Assembly (NCBI RefSeq): GCF_001971725.1
Contig: NZ_CP019388.1
Span: forward strand, 1,798,001-1,862,000
From: Winogradskyella sp. J14-2
GTDB lineage: Bacteria > Bacteroidota > Bacteroidia > Flavobacteriales > Flavobacteriaceae
Direction of reading: 5' to 3'
DNA length: 64,000 nucleotides
Below the pieces are notes generated by a model, which was not told the DNA's origin, ran no database searches, and saw only the letters and a list, made by a program, of their open reading frames with translations. Position numbers and translations under genes: made by a program. Each line of letters starts with the position of its first letter. The first letter of the stretch is position 1. Shown one piece after another: positions 1 through 7,623 of the stretch.

Positions 1-746
1 CGATATATCTTTTGACATATAAATCTAGCGCATTGTTTGTTGGAGAGTATTTCGTCTATAATATCATCGCCATTAAAACGTGCTGTCTTCCCTAAAAAAG
101 TCTTAAAACCATAATCGTGATGTAGTTTTCTAAATACAAAACCTCCTTCAAAATTGTGGCTATATCCTGTAAATGCTCTAGCGCTTTCCTTGATATCCTT
201 TTCGGTAAAATGTCCTTCTCCTAGGGTGAATAGTTCCATTAACTCGCGCGCAAAATTCTCATTAGGTTTTCGTTTTCTATTTTGTTTCCCATTTAGATAC
301 CTCAGCATAGCGGCGTTTTTAGAAATTGCTTTTACAAACACCCTAAAATCACCAATGGCATAATGGCGTAATGTATTATTATACTGTTGGGCAAACAGAG
401 GATTTCTTTCCCTACAAACAAAATGATTGGCCCAAAACAAAGTCATTCGCTCCCTTAGTAATGTATTTGAATAAATGAGCTTTTTTAACCATTCGTAATT
501 GAGTTCTAAAATCTTTTTTTTATTTTTTTTCTGAATGTCTTTAACTACAGATGGAAACTTCTTAAGGTCATCTTGATTAAGACCATCGAGATAAGAAAAG
601 TCTAATTGTATTGGCAAGATACTTTTAGAGTTTTCAAAAAGCGCATCAACTACTTGTTTTCTGTCTTTTGAAATTTCTTTATAGTTTCTAGGATGCCATC
701 CAAAACCAGCACGATGATACAAATGTTGAAGTTCTTCTTGCTTCAT
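1..746 (-). CDS. DUF1800 family protein (3' end outside the window)
   Basis: The reading frame opens with ATG at 746 and stays open to the window edge, giving 248 N-terminal residues of a longer protein (DUF1800 proteins usually have about 450-600). Family hallmarks can be read directly: HLYHRAGFG at residues 8-16, RERMTLFWANHF near residue 100, and NENFARELMELFTLGEGHF followed by ESARAFTGY near residues 160-195. No signal peptide is evident, as in many family members that start with the HLxxRAGFG segment. The biochemical function is not established; in many Bacteroidota the gene is followed by a DUF1501 gene, which would lie outside this window. The family call is firm, the function is not. 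Confidence 0.85.
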   Translation of the reverse strand, partial: MKQEELQHLYHRAGFGWHPRNYKEISKDRKQVVDALFENSKSILPIQLDFSYLDGLNQDDLKKFPSVVKDIQKKNKKKILELNYEWLKKLIYSNTLLRERMTLFWANHFVCRERNPLFAQQYNNTLRHYAIGDFRVFVKAISKNAAMLRYLNGKQNRKRKPNENFARELMELFTLGEGHFTEKDIKESARAFTGYSHNFEGGFVFRKLHHDYGFKTFLGKTARFNGDDIIDEILSNKQCARFICQKIY

Positions 747-823
747 ATCTCTTAGACTTTGATTAGAGGTTTTGGTTTAATTTTAGCGACAATCGTTCCC
801 AAACACTTTATTCCAATATAGAT

Positions 824-859
824 AAAAAAAACCATTTCTAAATTAGAAACGGTTTTTTT
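824..859. terminator. Bidirectional hairpin terminator
   Basis: An A-run, the arm ACCATTTCTA, a 3-base loop, the arm TAGAAACGGT (one G-U pair) and a T-run. It lies directly downstream of the broken minus-strand gene at 907-1425. T-rich tracts on both strands would let it work in both directions. Confidence 0.7.
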
Positions 860-906
860 AAATTTTTAAGTATGCTTTAATAAAACAATCTGGCTTATTT
901 ATTACG

Positions 907-1425
907 TCATTCTTCCTTAAAAGGAGGTGGTGGACAAATAGGGTATCTATATTTTTCTGGAATCTTTTCTATTGTTTTGTTGTAATACAATCCAAAAACG
1001 TGACTCCACCAACTTTTTAAAGCTTCTTTTTCAGTAAACAAATAAGCATTTTCTATCCTTGGATTGTCTTCGCTAATATCTACACTTATAATTGCCGCGA
1101 AATAATATTCACGTTGATTTTCTCCTATAATCTTATAGGCAAACAAATTGTAGGCATAGATATTCTCTTTAACTGATGGACCAATAAAATCGCCAAAAAC
1201 TACATCGATATTTTGGTTGTTTAAATCTTCACTAAATTCTAAAAGACGTTTGTAAGTCTACGTTCCTTTAGAAGGCGTGTTATTCTTAAATTGATTTAAA
1301 TTACCACGCTTTAATTGAGCAGTATAAGCACTTCCTATAGAATCTATTTTCTTAAACTCTAAATCCGCTTGGCCATATCCGCAAAAACAGTATAAAAATC
1401 CAATTGTTATATAAAATTTATACAA
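907..1425 (-). pseudogene. Small secreted protein gene interrupted by an in-frame amber codon
   Basis: Starting from TTG at 1425, with AAGGA just ahead of it, the frame encodes a hydrophobic N-terminus (residues 3-18, ending CFCGYGQA) typical of an export signal. It continues to a TAG codon at 1258-1260 (codon 56) and then stays open in the same frame to the stop at 907, for a total of 173 codons. Sequence on both sides of the stop looks like one protein: TPSKGT, then the stop, then TYKRLLEFSEDLNNQ. A single C-to-T change from CAG would explain it. The start lies 11 bases after the aldehyde dehydrogenase stop, so the two were probably co-transcribed. The C-terminal part (SWWSHVFGLYYNKTIEKIP) matches no family I recognise. 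It could be a true pseudogene, a strain variant or a sequencing error. Confidence 0.65.
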
Positions 1426-1436
1426 ATCCTTAATAG

Positions 1437-2990
1437 CTAAAGATCAAACTTAATACCTTGTGCCAAAGGTAATTCGTCTGAATAATTAATAGTATTGGTT
1501 TGTCTACGCATGTATATTTTCCAAGCATCAGATCCTGATTCACGTCCGCCACCTGTTTCTTTTTCACCTCCAAAAGCACCACCAATCTCAGCACCAGAAG
1601 TACCAATATTTACATTGGCAATACCGCAGTCACTTCCTGCAAAGGATAAGAATTTTTCTGCTTCTTTCATTTCGTTCGTCATGATTGCAGACGATAATCC
1701 TTGTGCAACTCCATTTTGCATTTCGATTGCATTTTCTAAATCTCCAGAATATTTCATTAAATATAAAATTGGAGCAAAAGTTTCGGTTTGTACAATTTCA
1801 AAATCATTTTCAGCTTCAATAATTGCTGGTTTCACGTAGCAACCAGACTCGTATCCTTCACCTTCTAAAACCCCTCCTTCAACTAGTATATTGCCACCTT
1901 CAGCTTTTGCTTTTTCTATTGCAGATAAATACGTATTTACAGAATCTGTATCGATTAATGGACCAATGTGGTTTTTCTCGTCTAATGGATTACCAATAGT
2001 TAATTGCTTGTATGCGCCAACAATAGCATCTCTTACTTTATCGTAAACTGACTCATGAATGATTAATCGACGCGTACTTGTACAACGTTGTCCGCAAGTA
2101 CCAACTGCACCAAACACTGCACCAGGTACAACTACTTTTAAATCTGCAGTTGGTGTAATAATTATAGCGTTGTTTCCTCCTAATTCTAATAAAGATTTAC
2201 CAAAACGCTCAGCAACTGTAGCTCCAACAATACGTCCCATACGTGTAGATCCTGTTGCAGAGATTAGCGGAATTCTATGATCTGTTGTCATAAACTCACC
2301 TACTTTATAATCTCCGTTTATGATACAAGAAATACCTTCTGGTAAATTATTTTCTTTTAATACCTCAGCAATAATATTTTGACAAGCTACTGCACAAAGT
2401 GGTGCTTTTTCTGAAGCTTTCCATACACAAACATCACCGCAAACCCATGCTAAAGCTGTGTTCCAAGACCAAACTGCAACTGGGAAATTAAATGCTGAAA
2501 TAATACCAACAATACCTAAAGAGTGCCACTGCTCTCTCATAACGTGTCCTGGTCTTTCCGATGGAATAGTTTGCCCGTTTAACTGTCTAGATAAACCTAC
2601 TGCAAAATCGCAGATGTCTATCATTTCTTGTACTTCTCCGTAACCTTCTTGTAAAGATTTACCCATTTCATAAGACACCAACTTACCTAATGGCTCTTTT
2701 AATTCTCTTAAGCGGTTACCAAACTGTCTTACTATTTCACCTCTTTGCGGTGCAGGCATTGCTCTAAACTGTAAAAAGGCGTCTTGAGCTGTCTTTATAA
2801 CTTTATCGTAGTCTTCTCTAGTTGTCGTAGAAACTTTACCAATTAATTGTCCATCTGTTGGAGAGTAAGATGAAATTAACTCACCACTTCCAAAGCTATT
2901 TGAGCCTGTAGAAGTTCCTTCGTTAACATCTTTAACACCTAATTGTTTTAAAGCTTCTCTTATTCCGAAATCGGTAGCAATTGCTTCCAT
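1437..2990 (-). CDS. amaB: ALDH7-family aldehyde dehydrogenase (aminoadipate-semialdehyde dehydrogenase)
   Basis: A 517-residue NAD(P)-dependent aldehyde dehydrogenase most similar in architecture to the antiquitin/ALDH7A1 group, which oxidises alpha-aminoadipic semialdehyde in lysine breakdown. Visible landmarks are SAFNFPVAVWSWNTALA (cofactor-domain segment), KASEKAPL, the general-base glutamate in LLELGGNNA, and the nucleophile cysteine in GTCGQRCTSTRR. The length is the usual size for ALDH7 and there is no signal peptide, so it is cytoplasmic. The gene is followed 11 bases later by the broken small gene at 907-1425. No other lysine catabolism gene is nearby, so the substrate is inferred from family only; other semialdehydes are possible. 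Confidence 0.85.
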   Translation of the reverse strand: MEAIATDFGIREALKQLGVKDVNEGTSTGSNSFGSGELISSYSPTDGQLIGKVSTTTREDYDKVIKTAQDAFLQFRAMPAPQRGEIVRQFGNRLRELKEPLGKLVSYEMGKSLQEGYGEVQEMIDICDFAVGLSRQLNGQTIPSERPGHVMREQWHSLGIVGIISAFNFPVAVWSWNTALAWVCGDVCVWKASEKAPLCAVACQNIIAEVLKENNLPEGISCIINGDYKVGEFMTTDHRIPLISATGSTRMGRIVGATVAERFGKSLLELGGNNAIIITPTADLKVVVPGAVFGAVGTCGQRCTSTRRLIIHESVYDKVRDAIVGAYKQLTIGNPLDEKNHIGPLIDTDSVNTYLSAIEKAKAEGGNILVEGGVLEGEGYESGCYVKPAIIEAENDFEIVQTETFAPILYLMKYSGDLENAIEMQNGVAQGLSSAIMTNEMKEAEKFLSFAGSDCGIANVNIGTSGAEIGGAFGGEKETGGGRESGSDAWKIYMRRQTNTINYSDELPLAQGIKFDL

Positions 2991-3112
2991 ATACGTCTTT
3001 TTTTTATGAATTATTAAAATTTGCCACGAAGTTACTAATAATTTATCAGTTTAACTTGAAGTCTGAGACTTTATAACGTAACTTTAAAGCACTTACAAAA
3101 CCAGTTAATATC

Positions 3113-4192
3113 ATGAAAAAACTTCTTATTTGTCTTCTTGCGTTTTCGCTTCATTTCTCTTGTAAAAATGAGAACAACTCCAACATTAACAACAAATCTG
3201 ACACTACAGCAACCTCAAAAGTTGAAACTGCCGAATTTACCATCATCATTCATGGTGGTGCAGGCACTATTCTCAAAAAGAATATGACACCAGAAAAAGA
3301 AGCTGCTTACAAAGCAAAACTCGAAGAAGCCATAAGAGTTGGCTATAACATTCTGAAAAATGGAGGAAGTAGTCTTGATGCTGTTGAAAAAACCATTAAT
3401 GTTTTAGAAGATTCACCTTTGTTTAATGCTGGAAAAGGTGCTATCTTTACCAATGCCGAAACTAACGAGCTCGACGCTTCAATAATGGATGGCAAAACCC
3501 TAAACGCTGGTGCATCTGCAGGTACTACAACAGTTAGGAATCCTATTAATTTAGCAAGAGCTGTAATGGAAAAATCCAAACACGTGATGCTATCAGGAAA
3601 AGGTGCTGAAATCTTTGCAGAAGAACAAGGTCTAACACTTGTTGATCCATCTTATTTTTATACCGAAAACCGATTAGAATCCCTAAAACGAGTGAAGGAA
3701 CGTGAAGCCGAAAAAGCTGGTAAATTTGACACTGAATCTGCTTATCTCGATTTCTACGATGCTGATATTAAAGATTCAAAATTTGGAACTGTTGGTTGTG
3801 CAGCACTCGACAAAAACGGAAACCTCTCTGCAGGTACTTCAACTGGAGGTATGACCAACAAACGCTACGGCAGAATTGGCGATGCGCCAATCATTGGCTC
3901 TGGTACTTATGCCAATAATGCAACCTGTGCCGTGTCGAGTACTGGTTGGGGAGAATATTTTATAAGAGCACAGGTCGCTCATGATATTTCTGCACTTATG
4001 GAATATAAAGGCCTCAGCCTAAAAGATGCTGCTAAAATAGTTCTTGATAAAGTTAAGGCACTTGGTGGCAATGGTGGTATTGTAGCTGTGGATAAAAACG
4101 GTAATATGGTAGCCGATTTTAATACGGCTGGCATGTACAGAGCCACAATGAATGACAAAGGAGAATTAACCATTGGGATATATAAGCAATAG
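3113..4192 (+). CDS. Isoaspartyl peptidase / plant-type L-asparaginase, lipoprotein
   Basis: A 359-residue Ntn-hydrolase (asparaginase 2 family). Such enzymes hydrolyse isoaspartyl dipeptides and L-asparagine and mature by autocleavage ahead of a threonine. The segments IIHGGAG (residues ~44-50), LEDSPLFNAGKGAIF and ELDASIMDG are classic. The catalytic threonine is T226 in KFGTVGCAALDKNGN, followed by GTSTGGMTNKRYGRIGD. The N-terminus is a lipoprotein signal ending at C17 (HFSC), then a polar linker, so the enzyme is exported and lipid-anchored, probably acting on peptides in the periplasm or at the surface. A possible promoter box TAACTTTA sits about 28 bases before the start. It is divergent from the aldehyde dehydrogenase. 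Confidence 0.9.
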   Translation: MKKLLICLLAFSLHFSCKNENNSNINNKSDTTATSKVETAEFTIIIHGGAGTILKKNMTPEKEAAYKAKLEEAIRVGYNILKNGGSSLDAVEKTINVLEDSPLFNAGKGAIFTNAETNELDASIMDGKTLNAGASAGTTTVRNPINLARAVMEKSKHVMLSGKGAEIFAEEQGLTLVDPSYFYTENRLESLKRVKEREAEKAGKFDTESAYLDFYDADIKDSKFGTVGCAALDKNGNLSAGTSTGGMTNKRYGRIGDAPIIGSGTYANNATCAVSSTGWGEYFIRAQVAHDISALMEYKGLSLKDAAKIVLDKVKALGGNGGIVAVDKNGNMVADFNTAGMYRATMNDKGELTIGIYKQ

Positions 4193-4282
4193 TTTGTAAC
4201 AATTTACTATCTTCATAAACAAATAGTTAACCAACCTCAGCTACACCATCAACCTAATTTGCTTTCAACTTAGAGAAAGTAA

Positions 4283-5023
4283 ATGATTAAATTTTTTAGG
4301 CGAATTCGTCAACGACTTCTTTCTGAAAACAAATTCAGTAAATATCTAATCTATGCCATTGGTGAAATAGTCCTCGTGGTAATAGGAATCCTAATTGCAC
4401 TTCAAATCAATAACTGGAACACCAAGCGATTATTAAAATCCAAAGAGCAAGTCTATTTACAACAAATTAGAATAAGCTTAAACAGTGATTTAGAAAGGAT
4501 AAAAGAGGTTAAAGAATTTAATGCTTTAAAAACTTCAAAAATAGACTCAACATTTATAGTGTTAGAACAGTCTAACCCTGAAAGATATGTGCCAGCAATT
4601 GCAGAATATATGTCAGTAGTGAATGAATTTGACGTTTTTGAGCCCAACGCTATTGCTTTTGATAACATGATTGCCTCAGAAAATATTGATCTTATTACCG
4701 ATATGGAGTTAAGAAAAAACTTATCACTTTACTATCAAAGAAGAAACTTGAATCTCACCCAAGAGCGAATTAAAGAGACAACGCGCCAATTTGTAGATGA
4801 CATTATGCCTAAAATGGGCAACAGACAACTCTTGAAACAATTAACGCAACGCGACCACTCTAATTTACCCGATATTTCAGAAGTTAACATACATAGTGAT
4901 ACACAAGTTTATACCAATCTTTTTAATATGACTTTAGTTATAGATGGTCAGAATGAATATTTAGAAATAACTACAGAAGACATAAAACATTTGCTGAATT
5001 TAATTAATACTAATCTAAAATAA
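4283..5023 (+). CDS. DUF6090 family membrane protein, array copy 1
   Basis: 246 residues. The N-terminus has the family signature: a basic amphipathic stretch starting MIKFFRRIRQ, then YAIGEIVLVVIGILIAL (residues 24-40, one transmembrane helix) and QINNWN. The rest is a helical, charged domain expected outside the inner membrane, because the basic N-terminus should stay cytoplasmic. Function is unknown for the family. This is the first of four tandem genes that share about the first 46 residues and differ strongly afterwards. The next gene starts 5 bases after this stop, so the array is likely one transcript. Confidence 0.85.
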   Translation: MIKFFRRIRQRLLSENKFSKYLIYAIGEIVLVVIGILIALQINNWNTKRLLKSKEQVYLQQIRISLNSDLERIKEVKEFNALKTSKIDSTFIVLEQSNPERYVPAIAEYMSVVNEFDVFEPNAIAFDNMIASENIDLITDMELRKNLSLYYQRRNLNLTQERIKETTRQFVDDIMPKMGNRQLLKQLTQRDHSNLPDISEVNIHSDTQVYTNLFNMTLVIDGQNEYLEITTEDIKHLLNLINTNLK

Positions 5024-5028
5024 TAGCT

Positions 5029-5784
5029 ATGATTAAATTCTTCAGACATACCCGCAAATTATTAATTGAAAAGAATCAAATGGGTAAATATTTCAAATAT
5101 GCCATTGGCGAAATACTGCTAGTAGTTATCGGTATTCTCATTGCGCTACAAATAAATAATTGGAACGAAAACAGAAAAAGTAGTATCCAAGAAATTTCAG
5201 TATTAAAGAGTTTAAGAGACAATTTACAACAAGCTGAAGAACAGTCTAAAGCACTAATTAACCGAGAAATTGAATTAAAACAAATTCTTATCAAATCTAT
5301 AAATGTAGCAAGCGAAAATAACAGGTCTTATAAAAAGCAAATTACCGATTCAATTTTCAAAATAGCAGTTTGGGATTTGCAGAGAGACTTACCGACGTTA
5401 ACAACATACTTAAATCTAAAAAACACCAATCAATTAGGATTAATAAAGAACAAATTGATAAGTGAGAAATTCACCCAATTAGATTTTAAGTACAACAGAT
5501 TAGCAGATATTTTAGATGATAGATTAAATGTTCAAGAAATAAGGATTGACAATATTTCAGAAAACAATATCAATTTTATTCAATTACTAAAATTTGAAAT
5601 CCCTGAAATTAATAACGCCAATGAAGTTTCCACAGATTATGAAGAGATTCTGAAAAACAAAAAAGTGAGAAATCTTTTAGGAATGAAATTAACACTTACA
5701 AAAGATATTATAGATAGGCGATTAGAACTCGATACCGAAATAAAAGCACTGCTAAAACTTATAAATGAACAATTACAAAATTAA
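5029..5784 (+). CDS. DUF6090 family membrane protein, array copy 2
   Basis: 251 residues with the same N-terminal module: MIKFFRHTRK, then YAIGEILLVVIGILIAL and QINNWNENRK, followed by a predicted coiled, charged domain (residues ~47-251) only weakly like its neighbours. The gene begins 5 bases after copy 1. Its stop codon is followed without a gap by another ATG that opens a 16-codon remnant of the same N-terminal motif (5785-5835). Function is unknown; tight packing suggests co-expression of the array. Confidence 0.85.
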   Translation: MIKFFRHTRKLLIEKNQMGKYFKYAIGEILLVVIGILIALQINNWNENRKSSIQEISVLKSLRDNLQQAEEQSKALINREIELKQILIKSINVASENNRSYKKQITDSIFKIAVWDLQRDLPTLTTYLNLKNTNQLGLIKNKLISEKFTQLDFKYNRLADILDDRLNVQEIRIDNISENNINFIQLLKFEIPEINNANEVSTDYEEILKNKKVRNLLGMKLTLTKDIIDRRLELDTEIKALLKLINEQLQN

Positions 5785-5835
5785 ATGATAAAGTTCTTTA
5801 AACTATCTGAAATTAAAGATTCAGTGAATCTTTGA
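5785..5835 (+). pseudogene. 16-codon vestige of a further DUF6090 gene
   Basis: Immediately after the stop of copy 2, ATG opens MIKFFKLSEIKDSVNL and then TGA. The first five residues and the position in the array match the start of the DUF6090 genes; the transmembrane segment and everything after it are missing. It is read here as the stub left by deletion of an array member. A functional 16-residue leader peptide is a weaker alternative. Confidence 0.45.
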
Positions 5836-5868
5836 TGAGGATACAAATTGAAAATAGAATATAAAACT

Positions 5869-6630
5869 ATGATAAAATTCTTCAGAAAGATAAGATATAA
5901 ACTCTTGAGTGAAAGGAAAACATCACGATATTTAAAATATGCCATCGGTGAGATTATTCTCGTGGTCATCGGTATTTTAATTGCCCTTCAAATCAATAAT
6001 TGGAATGAACAAAAAAAAGCAAAACAACAAGAGCAAACCTATTACTGCAAAATTGCCGAAGATTTACAGGTAGATATTAAAAATATTGATAGCTCGCTAG
6101 TCACTATTGATGAGCGGTTGAAAAGCACAGAACGGTTTTTAAAAAATCTTTTAAAAATACAAACGGATAAACAAGTCATTTTCAAAGACTTTATACCAAC
6201 TTTTAGGTATTATAAATTCATCCCTACCAAACCAGCTATAGTTGATATCACATCATCTGGAAAACTTGAAACACTTAGAAATCAAGCTTTGAAAAACAGA
6301 ATTTTAAGCCATTATACTGAGCAAGACAATGCATTACAAATCATTGATATAAATGACAAGGCGCATATTCAAAAAATAATTGAAATTGAAAAATTTGCCG
6401 ATTTTGGATTTCAAGAAGTGCCAGAATATCAAAGCATATTTGATGAAGAATTGCAAGGATTATTATCCAGCACACAATGGCAACAAAACCCAAAAGACGA
6501 ATTATTTATAAAGATTAAGGATGCTATGATTTTAAGTATAATTCGAAGTGACCGTGAAAAAGAGCTTCTTAAAGCCATTAAAACTGATGCCGAAGAATTG
6601 AATAGTTTATTAATTGAAAACTGCGATTGA
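5869..6630 (+). CDS. DUF6090 family membrane protein, array copy 3
   Basis: 253 residues from ATG 5869. A TTG seven codons upstream also gives an open frame, but the 5869 start aligns exactly with MIKFFR of the other copies, so it is chosen. MIKFFRKIRYKLLSERKT is followed by YAIGEIILVVIGILIAL (one membrane helix) and QINNWNEQKK. The remaining ~200 residues are charged and helix-rich, with no catalytic motif recognised. The stop codon ends one base before the ATG of copy 4. Confidence 0.85.
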   Translation: MIKFFRKIRYKLLSERKTSRYLKYAIGEIILVVIGILIALQINNWNEQKKAKQQEQTYYCKIAEDLQVDIKNIDSSLVTIDERLKSTERFLKNLLKIQTDKQVIFKDFIPTFRYYKFIPTKPAIVDITSSGKLETLRNQALKNRILSHYTEQDNALQIIDINDKAHIQKIIEIEKFADFGFQEVPEYQSIFDEELQGLLSSTQWQQNPKDELFIKIKDAMILSIIRSDREKELLKAIKTDAEELNSLLIENCD

Positions 6631-6631
6631 T

Positions 6632-7329
6632 ATGATAAAATTCTTTCGTCATATTCGTCGCTCACTAATCAACCAAAATAAAATGAAAAATTATTTTAAA
6701 TACGCTTTTGGTGAAGTATTACTAGTAGTCATTGGAATACTCATAGCCCTAGCGATTAATAATTGGAATGAAAATAGAAAAGCAAAAAATAATGAAATTG
6801 TCCTTTTAAGTAAACTGCAAGAAGAAAATAGCTTGAATATGACCTCTATCGAAGACCATCTCGAACTTAGAAAAGAGATGCCTGATGCAGTAGACAGTTT
6901 TTTGAATTCCTTGAGAGTAAAAACCTAGAATCAAAAAGTGAATTAACACAAGAAAAACTCGGTAATATTTTACAGTCAGCTGCCTATACTTTTATACAAA
7001 GCAATCTTGTAAATTATATAAATACCTACAATGCTAAAAATTCAGAGCTGAGCAAAGAGCTAGCCACATTAGAGTTTTATCAAAACGATTTACATTTATC
7101 CTCAACCAAGGGCTTAGATTTAAAAATCAAATACGTTTTTGAAGCCTTAAATAACGATGTTGATTTTAGCTCATTAAACATTATCTCTTATAAAACATTA
7201 GAGTCTTTGAGATTTAAAAATAATTTGGTGATTTTAGCAGATATTGAGTACGAAATATCCTCTATGTTTATCCAAACTTATAACCAGATGCAAAAAGTTG
7301 ATTCCTTAATTACACAAAAGCTCAAATAA
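6632..7329 (+). pseudogene. DUF6090 gene, array copy 4, frameshifted in a T-run
   Basis: From ATG 6632 the frame gives MIKFFRHIRRSLI, then YAFGEVLLVVIGILIAL and a normal domain start, but ends at TAG 6926-6928 after 98 codons. The rest of the domain continues in another frame (ESKSELTQEKLGNILQ onward) to TAA at 7327-7329, with no stops. Frame is restored by adding one T to the T6 run at 6898-6903, which would read AVDSFFEFLESKNLES. Total length would then match the intact copies. It is either a recent loss by homopolymer slippage, phase variation, or a base-calling error. Confidence 0.75.
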
Positions 7330-7357
7330 AATCAATTATTTCAGTTCGAATAATCTC

Positions 7358-7406
7358 GTGTCAGTTCTAGTGATTCCGACATTTTTGTAAGAATTGTATC
7401 GAGAAC
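7358..7406. repeat. Partial copy of the GTCAGTTCGAGTG / TATCGAGAAC repeat
   Basis: GTCAGTTCTAGTGATT (from 7360) and AATTGTATCGAGAAC (7392-7406) match the left arm and the inner segment of the larger palindromic element at 13271-13457; the second match is exact over 15 bases. The right half is missing. It lies in the 294-base gap before the macroglobulin gene, which otherwise holds only a possible promoter box TAACTTTA at 7502-7509. Confidence 0.6.
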
Positions 7407-7623
7407 TTTTATTATTAACCACAACTTCTCAGAGCAACTACAACTCCAAAATATCCCTTATTTTTTATTAATATTTCACGCGCATCCATAGTCTTCTTTT
7501 GTAACTTTAAGAACAATTTAACAAACACTCAAAGTCTAAACCTGTAAAAAACAAAGTATTTATTTAACAAGAATGCACCTACCTTTCTTTTTACTGAAGT
7601 TTTATTTAATACCATCATCAACT

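Noticed and set aside
1258..1260. Amber codon as pyrrolysine or programmed readthrough
   Set aside because: No supporting genes or signal in the window; a single C-to-T mutation is simpler.
6898..6903. Programmed frameshifting in the DUF6090 gene
   Set aside because: T6 alone is not a known shift signal and the intact paralogues need no shift; loss of one T is simpler, though slippage switching stays possible.
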